DNA from: Hylemonella gracilis ATCC 19624
GTDB lineage: Bacteria; Pseudomonadota; Gammaproteobacteria; Burkholderiales; Burkholderiaceae_C
Length of the DNA stretch: 64,000 nt
Assembly (NCBI RefSeq): GCF_000211835.1
Contig: NZ_AEGR01000050.1
Location: 18,264 to 82,263 of the forward strand
Direction of reading: 5' to 3'
The translations under genes and the position numbers were made by a program. The notes under the pieces are model-generated. The model worked only from the letters and a program-made list of their open reading frames with translations, did not search any database and was not told the DNA's origin. Below are positions 1 through 10,929 of this stretch, piece after piece; the first letter of the stretch is position 1, and each line of letters opens with the position of its first letter.

Positions 1-1756
<1,756 letters not shown>

Positions 1757-1760
<4 letters not shown>

Positions 1761-2278
1761 GATTGGGGGGCGTTTTCCAGGGGCGGGTAGCTGCTGGGCA
1801 GGGGGGGCACGGGCGGGAGCGGGGCGGCCGGGGCGGGCGCGGGGAAATCCGCGAGGTCTTTTTCGTCGGCCTGCAACAGGGGCGGGCGCTTGGTGACGGG
1901 CTTGCTCAGGCTGGCTGCGAATTCGACTTCACTCGGGAATTCGGCATTGGTCTCGAAGCGCTCCAGCCGGTCATCCTGGAACAGCACGGTGAGTCGGCGT
2001 GCCTGCGGCGCCACGCCTTGCTGGTCGATGGTGAACACATAGTCCCAGCGACTGGCGTGGAAGAGGTCGCTGACCAGGGGCGTGCCCAAGATGTCACGCA
2101 CCTGGATGCGGCTCATGCCTGGGCGCAGCGCGCCGAGCTGTTCGCGGGTGATCACATTGCCCTGCACGATGGTGGGTCGGTAGGGGGCGCAAGCCGTGAG
2201 CAGCGTCACGGTGCCGGCGGCGAGTGCCAGTGCGGCGAATAAAACCGCGCGGTGAAGGTGGCGCAAGGTGTTGAGCAT
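1757..2278 (-). CDS. bamE: Outer-membrane assembly lipoprotein BamE (OmlA/SmpA)
   Basis: BamE is a small lipoprotein of the BAM complex that inserts beta-barrel proteins in the outer membrane. I chose the ATG at 2276-2278 because it places a short hydrophobic signal peptide directly before a lipobox (LLTAC, lipidated Cys30); the frame stays open further upstream but that would bury the signal. The SmpA/OmlA core is visible as [18 protein letters not shown] followed by WDYVF. The C-terminal 35 or so residues are an unusual Pro/Ala-rich tail beyond the family core. It is divergent from fur, an arrangement also known for omlA-fur in Pseudomonas, and overlaps dapB by four bases. Confidence 0.93.
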
Positions 2279-2429
2279 GGGGAAAAAGGCGGGCGGCCAG
2301 AAGGAATAAGCGCGATGCAGTCGGGTGTAAACCCGGAACCGGGCTGACGGCAACAGCGAACGCGCTATCATCGTTCATTGTATTTTCTCTCATCCTGCCC
2401 ACGAATCCCCTCAGTCCAGGAGCCTGCCC
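2279..2429. promoter_or_regulatory. Divergent bamE / fur promoter region
   Basis: This 151-base gap lies between the divergent starts of bamE and fur and must hold both promoters. An AT-rich patch at about 2364-2392 (TATCATCGTTCATTG then TATTTTCTC) is the likely core. A match to a Fur box there is poor, so autoregulation by Fur is not supported from sequence. An AGGAG ribosome-binding site precedes fur by about eight bases. Confidence 0.5.
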
Positions 2430-2861
2430 ATGAGCACCATCGACGAACTCAAGAGCACCGGTCTCAAAGCGACCTTGCCCCGCCTGAAGGTGCTGGAGAT
2501 TTTCCAGAAGGGCAAGCAAAGGCACATGAGCGCGGAAGATGTCTTTCGCGTGCTGCTCGACGAACATTCCGATGTCGGCCTGGCCACCGTCTACCGCGTG
2601 TTGACCCAGTTCGAACAAGCCGGAATCCTCATTCGCAGCAATTTCGAGGGTGGCAAGGCCATCTATGAATTGAACGAGGGCCACCACCACGACCATTTCA
2701 TCTGCACCAAGTGCGGCAAGGTCGAGGAGTTCTTCGACGAGCAGATCGAGAGCCGGCAAAAGGCCATCGCGAAGGACAAGGGCTGGCTGCTGCAGGAGCA
2801 CACCATGTCGCTCTATGGCCTGTGTGCCGATTGCACCAAGGGTGGCGTGCCGCAGCGTTGA
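2430..2861 (+). CDS. fur: Ferric uptake regulator
   Basis: Fur is a metal-dependent dimeric repressor of iron acquisition genes. The 143-residue protein has the usual two-part structure: an N-terminal winged helix with recognition helix around [10 protein letters not shown] (49-58), then a metal-binding dimerisation domain with HHHDH (85-89), CTKC (92-95) and CADC (132-135). All expected metal ligands are present. It is convergent with hprK and divergent from bamE. The start is supported by AGGAG at a good distance upstream. Confidence 0.97.
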   Translation: MSTIDELKSTGLKATLPRLKVLEIFQKGKQRHMSAEDVFRVLLDEHSDVGLATVYRVLTQFEQAGILIRSNFEGGKAIYELNEGHHHDHFICTKCGKVEEFFDEQIESRQKAIAKDKGWLLQEHTMSLYGLCADCTKGGVPQR

Positions 2862-2907
2862 AGGCTCACCGGCTTCGCGGGGAGGCTACTGGCTGGCTTC
2901 CTGCCCC

Positions 2908-3852
2908 TCAGCCGCCCATGGCCTTGCGATGCCGCTCGGTGAATTCCTTGTAGGTGTCGATGCCCCGCAGTTGCAGGATGGTGTTGCGCACCGCCGCCTC
3001 CACCAGCACCGCCAAGTTGCGGCCCGCCACGACTTGGATGATGGCCTTGCGCACCGGTATGCCCAGCACATCCTGACGCAGCGGTTCGGAAGGAATGCGT
3101 TCGTAGTCGCGCTCCATCGTTTCCTTGCGCACGAGGTGGACGATGAGCTTGAGCCGCATCCGTCGGCGCACCGCGGTCTCGCCGAAGATGGCCTTGATGT
3201 CCAGCAGACCGATGCCGCGCACCTCCAGCAGGTTGCGCAACAACTCGGGGCATCGGCCTTCGATCGTGTCCTGGTTCACTCGGTACAAATCCACCGCGTC
3301 GTCTGCCACCAGACCGTGTCCCCGCGATATCAGTTCCAGCCCCAGCTCACTCTTGCCCAAGCCAGATTCACCGGTGATCAGCACCCCCAAGCCCAGGATA
3401 TCCATGAACACCCCATGCATGGAGGCGCGGTCCGCGAAGTGCCGCGACAGGTAGCTGCGCAGCATGTCGATGACATAGGCCGAGGATTCGGGCGAGGCGA
3501 ACATGGGGATGTTCGCGTTCTCGCAAAAGTCAATCAGCGCCTTGGGGGCGGGCTGCCCATCCGCCAGGACGAGCACAGGCGGCTCCAGTGTCGTGATGCG
3601 CGCCACCCGGCGTGCGCAGTCTTCATGGGTGCCGCGTGTCAGGTAGGCGATTTCACGCTCACCCATCACCTGCACGCGATAAGGGTGGATGTAGTTCAGA
3701 TAACCCACCAAGTCCGCGCCCGAACGCGCCGCGCGCACGGCCACTTCGTCAAAGCGGCGTTCGGACGCGCCCAGGCCAGCCACCCATTCCCACTTGAGTC
3801 TTCCGCGGAACTCTTCAAACAGCACCTCGGCGCTGACGACGGTGGGCCTCAT
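2908..3852 (-). CDS. hprK: HPr kinase/phosphorylase
   Basis: HprK phosphorylates a serine of HPr-type proteins and reverses the reaction. The 314-residue sequence has an N-terminal regulatory domain, then a Walker A loop GESGLGKS at 161-168 and the family signature [12 protein letters not shown] at 208-219. In proteobacteria the protein serves a regulatory PTS rather than sugar uptake. ptsN lies 60 bases upstream on the same strand, giving the usual hpf-ptsN-hprK order. The common downstream neighbour rapZ is absent; fur is found instead, convergent. Confidence 0.97.
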   Translation of the reverse strand: MRPTVVSAEVLFEEFRGRLKWEWVAGLGASERRFDEVAVRAARSGADLVGYLNYIHPYRVQVMGEREIAYLTRGTHEDCARRVARITTLEPPVLVLADGQPAPKALIDFCENANIPMFASPESSAYVIDMLRSYLSRHFADRASMHGVFMDILGLGVLITGESGLGKSELGLELISRGHGLVADDAVDLYRVNQDTIEGRCPELLRNLLEVRGIGLLDIKAIFGETAVRRRMRLKLIVHLVRKETMERDYERIPSEPLRQDVLGIPVRKAIIQVVAGRNLAVLVEAAVRNTILQLRGIDTYKEFTERHRKAMGG

Positions 3853-3912
3853 GGCGCTCCTTCTTTGTGTGGGGTGAGTGTCTGACGGACGATCAGCAGG
3901 GTGGAGCCGGTG

Positions 3913-4398
3913 CTACGCAGACAGGGGGTAAGCCGAGCCCTGCGACGAGCGCCAGCCCGCGATCAATCCATGAAGCGACGCAACATCGCTGTCACCGGCG
4001 AGCCGATCGCGCAAGGCGTTGTCGCTCAGCATCTCGGCGATTTCGGAGAGGATTTCCAGGTGCTTCTGCGTGGCGGCTTCGGGTACCAGCAGCACGATGA
4101 AGAGGCCGACGGGCAGGGCATCGGGCGCATCGAAGACGATGGGGCGAGACAGTTGCAGCACAGCGGCCAGCGGCGTCTTCAGGCCTTTGATGCGTCCGTG
4201 GGGGATGGCGACGCCATGGCCCAGCCCCGTGGACCCCAAGCGCTCCCGTGCGAACAGACTGTCGGCGACCAGCGCGCGGTTCAAGCCATGCAGGTTCTCG
4301 AACAGCAGACCGACTTCCTCGAACACCCGCTTCTTGCTGGTGGCTTCAACGTGCGTGAGCACTTGCGCGGCGGGCAGGATGGCGGCGAGGCGATTCAT
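3913..4398 (-). CDS. ptsN: Nitrogen-related PTS IIA protein
   Basis: PtsN is the EIIA component of the regulatory (nitrogen) phosphotransferase system; it accepts phosphate on a histidine and controls potassium and nitrogen functions by protein contacts. The open frame extends further upstream, but the ATG at 4396-4398 gives the standard length of 161 residues starting MNRLAAILP. The active-site motif GHGVAIPHGR lies at 60-69 with phospho-acceptor His67. It lies between hpf and hprK. A strong terminator-like hairpin 44 bases upstream suggests its own promoter or only partial read-through from hpf. Confidence 0.95.
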   Translation of the reverse strand: MNRLAAILPAAQVLTHVEATSKKRVFEEVGLLFENLHGLNRALVADSLFARERLGSTGLGHGVAIPHGRIKGLKTPLAAVLQLSRPIVFDAPDALPVGLFIVLLVPEAATQKHLEILSEIAEMLSDNALRDRLAGDSDVASLHGLIAGWRSSQGSAYPLSA

Positions 4399-4441
4399 GG
4401 GAGCGCTGATTATGCATAAGTGGGCGTGGCGCCGGATGGGC

Positions 4442-4473
4442 AAGAAAAAGCGCCTGTATCTGCATACAGGCGC
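4442..4473 (-). terminator. Rho-independent terminator after hpf
   Basis: Bases 4450-4459 (GCGCCTGTAT) pair perfectly with 4464-4473 (ATACAGGCGC) around a four-base loop. Read on the minus strand the stem is followed directly by TTTTTCTTG. It lies 42 bases after the hpf stop and before the ptsN start, so it could lower ptsN expression relative to hpf. Confidence 0.85.
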
Positions 4474-4514
4474 CTGATTTTCGGAGCACCCCGAGGGTGC
4501 CCCGGGCGATGAGC

Positions 4515-4847
4515 TCACTGCAGGAGATGCTTGGCGGCTGCGCCGTGATGGCTTTGGAGTCTGTCTTTGTGGCGGACCACCTGGCGGTCCAGCTTGTCCA
4601 TCAACTCATCGACGGCCGCGTAAAGGTCCGCATGCGTGCTCTCGGCGAACAGGTCATTGCCCTTGACGTGGATGTTGCATTCGGCGCGTTGTCGCCGTTC
4701 CTTCTCCTTCTGCTTTTCCACGCTCAGGAGCACCTTGATGTCGACAAGCTGATCGAAGTGGCGCGTGATGCGGTCGAGCTTGCTCGTGACATAGTTGCGC
4801 AGGGCCGGGGTGACATCGAGATGATGGCCGCTGATCGTCAAATTCAT
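4515..4847 (-). CDS. hpf: Ribosome hibernation promoting factor
   Basis: Hpf binds the 30S subunit and stabilises inactive 100S ribosomes in stationary phase. I start it at the ATG ending at 4847 ([11 protein letters not shown]), giving 110 residues, the normal size for short Hpf; the longer frame adds 15 residues with no family match. The pattern [17 protein letters not shown] and [14 protein letters not shown] is characteristic of the sigma-54 modulation/S30EA family. In most proteobacteria rpoN lies just upstream; here a 305-base gap and a CorA gene lie there instead. Confidence 0.94.
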   Translation of the reverse strand: MNLTISGHHLDVTPALRNYVTSKLDRITRHFDQLVDIKVLLSVEKQKEKERRQRAECNIHVKGNDLFAESTHADLYAAVDELMDKLDRQVVRHKDRLQSHHGAAAKHLLQ

Positions 4848-5152
4848 GGACGCCTCCATAGTCTTTGGGAGAGAAAACGCCGTACCTGACAACCCCTTGA
4901 TTCATCTTTGCACCACGGCTGGATGATCGGGGCTGCACAGCTGCGGACGAATTCACTATGCGCCCGGTGTCACGGAAATGCAATGCCTTTTCCTGCCGCT
5001 CTATCCTGTTTTTTTATTCATGACATCGCGTGAAATTCGTCTCATTGCAGAATGCCGAAAGGGTCTTCATCGGCCGCAAAAGTGCTCTGCCCCGGCATGG
5101 TGCGGTGCGATAATCGCGCGCATTTCGTTCAACGCTTTCCCCCATAAGCGCC
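4848..5152. promoter_or_regulatory. Intergenic region between hpf and the CorA gene
   Basis: This 305-base stretch separates two divergent genes and has no convincing gene. A short open frame at its right end (from 4978) has no recognisable product and no coding character. A GATAAT -10-like hexamer at about 5108-5113 lies 40 bases before the corA start, but a good -35 partner is not visible. I see no structured RNA or sigma-54 motif that I would defend. Confidence 0.4.
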
Positions 5153-6142
5153 ATGCTCAACATCTTCACGCTCGTCAATGGCCGCTTGTTTCAGGAAGAG
5201 ATTGAATCACTCGAGGAATTGTCGCGATTCCATCCCATCTGGGTGGACTTGGAAGCCCCCACGCTCGAGGAAAAGCGCTGGGTCAAACAGTATTACGGCC
5301 TCTCGATTCCCGAAGACGCGATGGACGAGGACATCGAGGAATCGGCGCGTTTCTACGAAGAAGACAACGGGGACCTGCACATTCGCAGTGACTTCCTGAT
5401 CACCGACGAGGATCAGCCCCGCTCCGTGCGCGCTGCCTTCATTCTGAATTTGGCCAACGATCAGCTCAAAAGCAAGGGCGTGCTGTTTTCCATCCACGAC
5501 GAAGACTTGCCGGTCTTCCGGCTGCTGCGCATGCGCGCGCGTCGCGCGCCGGGGCTCATCGCCGATGCCCGCGAGGTGTTGCTCAAGCTTTTTGACGCCG
5601 ATGTGGAGTACTGCGCGGACCGTCTTGAAGGCGTGTACGACGAATTGGAGAAAGCCAGCAAACTGGTGCTGTCGGGCGAGGTGACCGACGAGTTGGCGGG
5701 CGAGGTGCTCGCGGCGATTGCACGGCAGGAAGACTTGAACGGGCGCATCCGTCGCAACGCGATGGACACCCGCCGCGCGGTCAGTTTCATGATGCGCAGC
5801 CGCATGCTGGGGGCCGAACAGTTCGAGGAGGCCCGGCAGATCATGCGGGACATTGACTCGCTGGACGGGCACACGGCTTTCCTGTTCGACAAGATCAACT
5901 TCCTGATGGACGCCACCGTGGGCTTCATCAATATCAACCAGAACAAGATCATCAAGATTTTTTCCGTGGCCAGCGTGGCGTTTCTGCCACCCACCATGAT
6001 CGCCAGTCTCTACGGCATGAACTTCGAGCACATGCCTGAGCTGAGCCAGCCCTGGGGCTATCCCTTTGCCCTGGGGTTGATGGTGCTGAGCGCAGTCGTT
6101 CCCATGGTCTATTTCCACAAGAAAGGGTGGTTGCGACGATGA
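5153..6142 (+). CDS. corA: CorA-family magnesium/cobalt transporter
   Basis: CorA proteins form pentameric inner-membrane channels for Mg2+ and Co2+. The 329-residue protein has a long acidic, helical cytoplasmic N-terminal domain and two C-terminal membrane helices (about 268-288 and 301-320). The selectivity motif GMN lies at about 288-290 (YGMNFEHMPE). A short basic tail KKGWLRR follows, as expected. The stop overlaps the ATG of the next gene by four bases, so the two are probably translated together. Substrate (Mg2+ against Co2+ or Ni2+) cannot be told from sequence. Confidence 0.95.
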   Translation: MLNIFTLVNGRLFQEEIESLEELSRFHPIWVDLEAPTLEEKRWVKQYYGLSIPEDAMDEDIEESARFYEEDNGDLHIRSDFLITDEDQPRSVRAAFILNLANDQLKSKGVLFSIHDEDLPVFRLLRMRARRAPGLIADAREVLLKLFDADVEYCADRLEGVYDELEKASKLVLSGEVTDELAGEVLAAIARQEDLNGRIRRNAMDTRRAVSFMMRSRMLGAEQFEEARQIMRDIDSLDGHTAFLFDKINFLMDATVGFININQNKIIKIFSVASVAFLPPTMIASLYGMNFEHMPELSQPWGYPFALGLMVLSAVVPMVYFHKKGWLRR

Positions 6143-6900
6143 ACAAACATTACCTAGCGCGTGACGTTCGACGCACAGTGCTGTTGCTGTGCGTTTGTGT
6201 TTTGCCCATGGGGGCCCACGCGGCAGGTGGGCACCATGCCGTCGATGACGCGGCGACTCTGGATTCCCGGTCCTGCGTCGCTGACGCCTGGATGGGGGAC
6301 AGTCGCACGACGTTGTTGCACCTGGGCGCTTCCTGCGGCGTCGGGCCCGTGGAGCTCGGCGTGTCTGCCGAGCACGAACGGTCGCTCAACCCTGATTCGG
6401 ACTTTGCCTCGCAAACCGGACTGGAACTTCAAATGAAATGGGCCCATGCCCTGGACGAAGAAGTGGCGTTGGGGTTGTCTTATGAACTGGGGATCGATGC
6501 ACGCCCGTTTCCGCCTGAGTATGCGCTGAGCTCCTTCAATGGCCTGTTCACCTGGAAGCCCGCTTCCTGGCGTGAGTACGCCGTGCACCTCAATGCTGGC
6601 ACGGACATCGTGGATCAAGGTGGGAACGACGGTGGCAGCGAAGACTATTCCCGCTGGGGCGTGGCGTTGGAGTGGACGCCCCAGGCCGGGCGGCTACCTG
6701 AAATGATGACGGGCATGGGCCAGTGGTCTTTTGTCGGCGAGCGGTATCGCCGCTTCGAGGCTGATTACTTGCGCCTCGGATTTCGCATCGGCGTGGGCCG
6801 CAATGGGAACTTCGACGTCAGTCGCGAGCAAGGTTTGAATGGCACCGACGAGGGCGGGCGCTGGTTCTTCGGGGTGACCATGCCGCTGGAAATCCGCTGA
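6139..6900 (+). CDS. Secreted or outer-membrane protein of unknown function
   Basis: I do not recognise a named family. The 253-residue product starts with a classic signal peptide: basic MNKHYLARDVRR, a hydrophobic stretch LLLCVCVLP, and a probable cleavage after AHA at residue 28. The mature part has alternating hydrophobic and polar strands, many aromatic residues and ends in a strand (RWFFGVTMPLEIR), which suggests a small outer-membrane beta barrel of about eight to ten strands. Start at 6139 is favoured because its ATG overlaps the corA TGA. That coupling hints at a shared role in envelope metal handling, but this is inference. Confidence 0.7.
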   Translation: MNKHYLARDVRRTVLLLCVCVLPMGAHAAGGHHAVDDAATLDSRSCVADAWMGDSRTTLLHLGASCGVGPVELGVSAEHERSLNPDSDFASQTGLELQMKWAHALDEEVALGLSYELGIDARPFPPEYALSSFNGLFTWKPASWREYAVHLNAGTDIVDQGGNDGGSEDYSRWGVALEWTPQAGRLPEMMTGMGQWSFVGERYRRFEADYLRLGFRIGVGRNGNFDVSREQGLNGTDEGGRWFFGVTMPLEIR

Positions 6901-6940
6901 GGTGATCGTTGCAGGGCCCAGTTGCCATTGAGGGCGGGCC

Positions 6941-7633
6941 TCAGGTCAGCAGCGCCCGGATGATGGCCGCGGAGTGGCGGCTCGCCGTTTCCTCGACGAA
7001 CTTCTGGAAATCGCCGTGCGCCTCGTCGTCGGCGCGATCCGACACCGTCCGCACGGCCGCATAGGCCAGACCATAGTCGAGACAGACCTGTGCGATGGCC
7101 GCGCCTTCCATTTCAACGGCCAGCGCATCGGGCAAGGCGTTGCGCAGCGCACGGCTTTCCGCCGCGCTGGAGACGAACCGGTCACCGCTGACCACGAGGC
7201 CGCGGTGCAGTACGGCGTTTGGAAGCGCCCGTTTCACGGCTTCCGCGAGCCGCTCACTCCAACGAGGCTCCGTGGGAAAACGGGCCCGACCATACAGCGG
7301 TGCCTCGAAGCGTGGGAACAGCGGCGAGGCATCCATGTCGTGCTGCAGGAACTCGTCGGCCACGACCACGTCACCTCTTTGCACGCCGGGGGCCAAACCA
7401 CCGGCCACGCCGGTGAAGACGATGGCGTCAACCCGATAGCGTTCCGCCAACACGGTGGCCGTGGCCGCTGCGGCGACTTTGCCGATGCGTGCCAGCACCG
7501 CCACGACCTCGTGCCCGTGCAAGCGGCCGCGCCGAAATTCTCGTCCCGCGATGTGGTCCGTTTCACCGTGCTCGATGCCCTCGAGCACGGCGGCGAGTTC
7601 CTCGCGCATGGCGGACACGATGGCGATGGTCAT
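6941..7633 (-). CDS. mtnN: 5'-Methylthioadenosine/S-adenosylhomocysteine nucleosidase
   Basis: MtnN cleaves adenine from methylthioadenosine and S-adenosylhomocysteine, in methionine salvage and the activated methyl cycle. The 230-residue sequence begins IAIVSAMREE with the conserved acidic residue at 12, contains FTGVAGG (73-79), the ribose-binding VEMEGA (173-178) and SDRAD with the likely catalytic Asp199. Length matches the family. It is convergent with the preceding envelope gene and lies just downstream of fadD on the same strand, separated by two hairpins. Confidence 0.95.
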   Translation of the reverse strand: MTIAIVSAMREELAAVLEGIEHGETDHIAGREFRRGRLHGHEVVAVLARIGKVAAAATATVLAERYRVDAIVFTGVAGGLAPGVQRGDVVVADEFLQHDMDASPLFPRFEAPLYGRARFPTEPRWSERLAEAVKRALPNAVLHRGLVVSGDRFVSSAAESRALRNALPDALAVEMEGAAIAQVCLDYGLAYAAVRTVSDRADDEAHGDFQKFVEETASRHSAAIIRALLT

Positions 7634-7672
7634 GGTGCTTTCTCGCGCTTATGGCTTCGGCCCGCTGCGCTT

Positions 7673-7730
7673 AACTTGGCGACGCCAAGTTTGCCTAAGT
7701 CGCAAAGCATGACCCTTGGAGTCATGCTTT
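7673..7730. repeat. Two adjacent inverted repeats at the end of fadD
   Basis: AACTTGGC (7673-7680) pairs with GCCAAGTT (7684-7691) around three bases. AAAGCATGAC (7704-7713) pairs with GTCATGCTTT (7721-7730) around seven bases and overlaps the fadD stop codon. Neither is followed by a run of U on the minus strand, so they may be weak terminators, RNA-stability hairpins or protein-binding palindromes between fadD and mtnN. Confidence 0.5.
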
Positions 7731-9395
7731 GTCTCGCAGCTCCCGCCGCAGGATCTTGCCCACCGGGGTCTTGGGCAGTTCGGTGCGGAACTCGATGACC
7801 TTCGGCCGCTTGTAGCCCGTCAGGTTCTCGCGGCAATAGGCCTGAACCTGCTCCGGGGTCAGGGCTGGATCTCGCTTGACGATGACCAGCTTGACGGCCT
7901 CGCCGCTTTCCTCATTGGGCACACCCACGGCCGCCACTTCCAGCACGCCGGGCATGCGTGCCACGACGTCTTCGACTTCGTTCGGGTAGACGTTGAAGCC
8001 GCTGACCAGGATCATGTCCTTTTTGCGGTCGACGATCTTTAAGTAGCCCTTCTCATCCATGACGCCGATGTCGCCGCTCTTGAACCAGCCGTCCGCGGTC
8101 ATGACCTTGGCCGTTTCGTCCGGGCGCTGCCAATAGCCGGCCATCACCTGCGGACCCTTGATGGCGATCTCGCCAGCTTGGCCTTGTGGAACTTCGCGAC
8201 CTTCGTCGTCGATGATCCTCATGTACGTCGACGGCAGCGGCACGCCGATGGTGCCCGTGAACTCCTTGTTGGTCACCGGGTTGCAGCTGGCCGAGGGGCT
8301 GGTTTCAGACAAACCATAGCCCTCGACGATGGGGCAGTGCGTCTGCTTGAGCCACTTGTCCGCCACCGCGCTTTGCACGGACATGCCGCCGCCCAGCGAC
8401 ACCTTGAGGTTGCTCCAATCCACGGTGTGGAAATCCGGGTGGTTCACCAAGCCGTTGAAGAGCGTGTTGACCGCCGGGAAGCTGTGGAAGGTGTGCTGGC
8501 TCAGTTCCTTGAGCACGGCGGGCAGGTCGCGCGGGTTCGGGATGAGGATCAGCTTGCTGCCATTGCGCAGGCTGAGCATCATGCCGACGGTGAACGCGAA
8601 GATGTGATAGAGCGGCAGAGCGCAGACGCCTGTGGGCTGTTCGCCCGCCGGCACCTTGCTCATGACCGGGGCGTTCCATAGCTCCGACTGCAGGGCGTTG
8701 GCAATGACGTTGCGGTGCAGCAGCACCGCGCCCTTGCTCACACCCGTGGTGCCGCCCGTGTACTGCAGCACAGCGACGTCGTCGAGCTTCAACTTGGGCG
8801 GTGTCAGGGTCTTGCGCGCGCCCTGGGCCAGGGCGTCGTTGAAGCGCACGGCGTTCGGCAACTCAAAGGGCGGCACCAGTTTCTTGACCTTGCGCACCAC
8901 CAGGTTGACGATGTGGCCCTTGAGGCCGATCAGGTCGCCCATGGCGGCCAGCACCACGTGCTTGACGGGGGTGTTGGCGATGCACTTCTGCAGCGTGGCG
9001 GCGAAGTTCTCGATGATGACGATGGCCTTGGCGCCGCTGTCCTTGAGCTGATGCTCCAGTTCGCGCGCCGTGTACAGCGGGTTGACGTTCACCACCACGT
9101 AGCCGGCGCGCAGGATGGCGGCCACCGTCACCGGGTATTGCGGGACGTTGGGCATCATGATGGCGACACGGTCGCCTTGCACCAGCCCCAGGCCTTGCAG
9201 ATAGGCCGCGAAGGCGCGACTCAGCCGGTCGGTGTCCGCGTAGCTCAGTTCCTTGCCCAGGAAGCTGTAGGCGGGGCGGTCCGTGTACTTGCGAAAGCTC
9301 TCGTCCAGCAGGCCCACCAGCGAGTCGTAGGGCAGGGGCGGCAGGTCGTGCGGCACGCCTTCGGGGTAGCTTTTGAGCCAGATGCGTTCGCTCAT
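7722..9395 (-). CDS. fadD: Long-chain fatty acid-CoA ligase
   Basis: FadD activates fatty acids with ATP and CoA at the inner membrane for beta-oxidation. The start at 9393-9395 (MSERIWLKSYP) is chosen because AGGAG lies nine bases before it; the open frame beyond carries no family sequence. The 557-residue product has the AMP-binding P-loop YTGGTTGVSKGA at about 211-222, GYGLSETSP, and the hinge GWFKSGDIG with the C-terminal catalytic lysine region PKTPVGKILRREL. This is the standard FadD length and layout. Confidence 0.95.
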   Translation of the reverse strand: MSERIWLKSYPEGVPHDLPPLPYDSLVGLLDESFRKYTDRPAYSFLGKELSYADTDRLSRAFAAYLQGLGLVQGDRVAIMMPNVPQYPVTVAAILRAGYVVVNVNPLYTARELEHQLKDSGAKAIVIIENFAATLQKCIANTPVKHVVLAAMGDLIGLKGHIVNLVVRKVKKLVPPFELPNAVRFNDALAQGARKTLTPPKLKLDDVAVLQYTGGTTGVSKGAVLLHRNVIANALQSELWNAPVMSKVPAGEQPTGVCALPLYHIFAFTVGMMLSLRNGSKLILIPNPRDLPAVLKELSQHTFHSFPAVNTLFNGLVNHPDFHTVDWSNLKVSLGGGMSVQSAVADKWLKQTHCPIVEGYGLSETSPSASCNPVTNKEFTGTIGVPLPSTYMRIIDDEGREVPQGQAGEIAIKGPQVMAGYWQRPDETAKVMTADGWFKSGDIGVMDEKGYLKIVDRKKDMILVSGFNVYPNEVEDVVARMPGVLEVAAVGVPNEESGEAVKLVIVKRDPALTPEQVQAYCRENLTGYKRPKVIEFRTELPKTPVGKILRRELRDKA

Positions 9396-9431
9396 GTCTT
9401 GTCTCCTGTGTTGTCGGTTCTGACGATAGCG

Positions 9432-9475
9432 AAAAAAAGACCGTGCTGGAAATTCCAGCACGGTCGTGCTTTTTT
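9432..9475 (-). terminator. Strong hairpin terminator after pntB
   Basis: GACCGTGCTGGAA (9439-9451) and TTCCAGCACGGTC (9453-9465) form a 13-bp perfect stem about one central base. On the minus strand seven T follow directly; on the plus strand GTGC and six T follow. It therefore can act in both directions, but its biological position, 30 bases beyond the pntB stop and before fadD, supports termination of the pnt operon. Confidence 0.88.
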
Positions 9476-9495
9476 CCGCCGCGGAATTATGCCCG

Positions 9496-10905
9496 TCAAA
9501 TTTTCAGGGCGACCAGCACTTCGTCCAACATCTTCTTCGCATCCCCGAAAAGCATGCGGTTGTTTTCCTTGTAGAACAGGGGGTTATCCACGCCGGCATA
9601 CCCCGAGGCCATGGAGCGCTTCATGACGATGGAGGTGCGAGCCTTCCACACTTCCAGCACCGGCATGCCGGCGATGGGGCTGGCCGGGTCGTCCTGCGCG
9701 GCGGGGTTCACGATGTCGTTGGCACCGATGACCATGGCCACATCGGTGTCGCCAAAGTCGTCGTTGATCTCGTCCATCTCCATCACGATGTCGTACGGCA
9801 CCTTGGCTTCGGCCAGCAGCACGTTCATGTGCCCGGGCATGCGGCCCGCCACCGGGTGGATGGCGAAGCGCACATTGACGCCGCGTGCACGCAGGGTCTT
9901 GGTGATTTCATTCACCGTGTGCTGGGCTTGCGCCACGGCCATGCCGTAACCCGGCACGATGACCACGCTCTTGCTGCCGGCCAGCAGTTCCGCCGTCTCC
10001 GCCGCGCTGATCGGGCTGACCTCACCTTGTGGCTGTGTGCCCGCGCCCGCGGCGGCCTTGGCCGGTGCGGCACCGAACCCGCCCGCGATCACGCTGACGA
10101 AATTGCGGTTCATGGCCCGGCACATGATGTAGGACAGGATGGCCCCGGAAGAACCGACCAACGCGCCCGTGACGATCAGCAGGTCATTGCCCAGCATGAA
10201 ACCCGTGGCCGCGGCAGCCCAGCCCGAGTAGCTGTTGAGCATGGACACGACCACGGGCATGTCGGCGCCGCCGATGGCCATCACCATGTGGATGCCGAAC
10301 AGCAGGGCGATGGCGGTCATGATGTAGAGCGCCACCATGCCCTCGGCCGGCGTCGCGGCATGGACGAAGTCGCGCCCAAACCAGATCACGGCCAGCAGGC
10401 CGACCAGGTTGAGCCAGTGGCGGGCGGGCAGCAACAGGGGCTTGCCGCCGATCTTGCCCGAGAGCTTGCCAAAGGCGACCAGAGAACCACTGAAGGTGAC
10501 TGCGCCGATCAGGATGCCGACATAGATCTCCACCTCGTGGATCAGCTTCTCGGCGCCTTCGAAATGGATGGAGGTGTCGACATAGCTGGCATAGCCCACC
10601 AAGCAAGCCGCCAGGCCGACCAGGCTGTGCATCAGCGCGACGAGCTCGGGCATCTGGGTCATCTTCACGACCTTGGCCGCGTACAGGCCCACGCAGCCGC
10701 CTATTAGCAGCGCGCCGACGATCCACGCGATGCCTGCCGCGCTGACCTGCGGACCGAACACAGTGGCGAGCACGGCCAGCGCCATGCCCACCATGCCAAA
10801 CAGATTGCCGCGGCGCGAGGTTTCCGGGTTGGACAGACCACCCAGGCTCAGGATGAAAAGAATGGCGGCGCCCAGGTAGGCCACCGTCGCGAGACTTGAG
10901 GACAT
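9496..10905 (-). CDS. pntB: Proton-translocating NAD(P) transhydrogenase, beta subunit
   Basis: PntB with PntA transfers hydride from NADH to NADP+ using the proton gradient at the inner membrane. The 469-residue protein has an N-terminal membrane part of about eight to nine helices (domain II) and a soluble C-terminal NADP-binding domain III, recognisable by [16 protein letters not shown] and [14 protein letters not shown], and [14 protein letters not shown]. Length matches E. coli PntB. The gene starts 24 bases after the pntA stop and ends in a strong terminator, so pntA-pntB is a closed operon. Confidence 0.97.
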   Translation of the reverse strand: MSSSLATVAYLGAAILFILSLGGLSNPETSRRGNLFGMVGMALAVLATVFGPQVSAAGIAWIVGALLIGGCVGLYAAKVVKMTQMPELVALMHSLVGLAACLVGYASYVDTSIHFEGAEKLIHEVEIYVGILIGAVTFSGSLVAFGKLSGKIGGKPLLLPARHWLNLVGLLAVIWFGRDFVHAATPAEGMVALYIMTAIALLFGIHMVMAIGGADMPVVVSMLNSYSGWAAAATGFMLGNDLLIVTGALVGSSGAILSYIMCRAMNRNFVSVIAGGFGAAPAKAAAGAGTQPQGEVSPISAAETAELLAGSKSVVIVPGYGMAVAQAQHTVNEITKTLRARGVNVRFAIHPVAGRMPGHMNVLLAEAKVPYDIVMEMDEINDDFGDTDVAMVIGANDIVNPAAQDDPASPIAGMPVLEVWKARTSIVMKRSMASGYAGVDNPLFYKENNRMLFGDAKKMLDEVLVALKI

Positions 10906-10929
10906 GATCTTCTGCTCTTTCTTGTCGTT

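Noticed and set aside
2279..2429. Fur box between bamE and fur.
   Set aside because: The AT-rich patch does not match the 19-base consensus well enough.
4978..5205. A 75-codon open frame before the CorA gene.
   Set aside because: No ribosome-binding site, no recognisable family, and it overlaps the real corA start in another frame.
9466..10707. A 413-codon plus-strand frame opposite pntB.
   Set aside because: Shadow frame rich in His, Gln and Gly with no ribosome-binding site or family match; pntB is certain.
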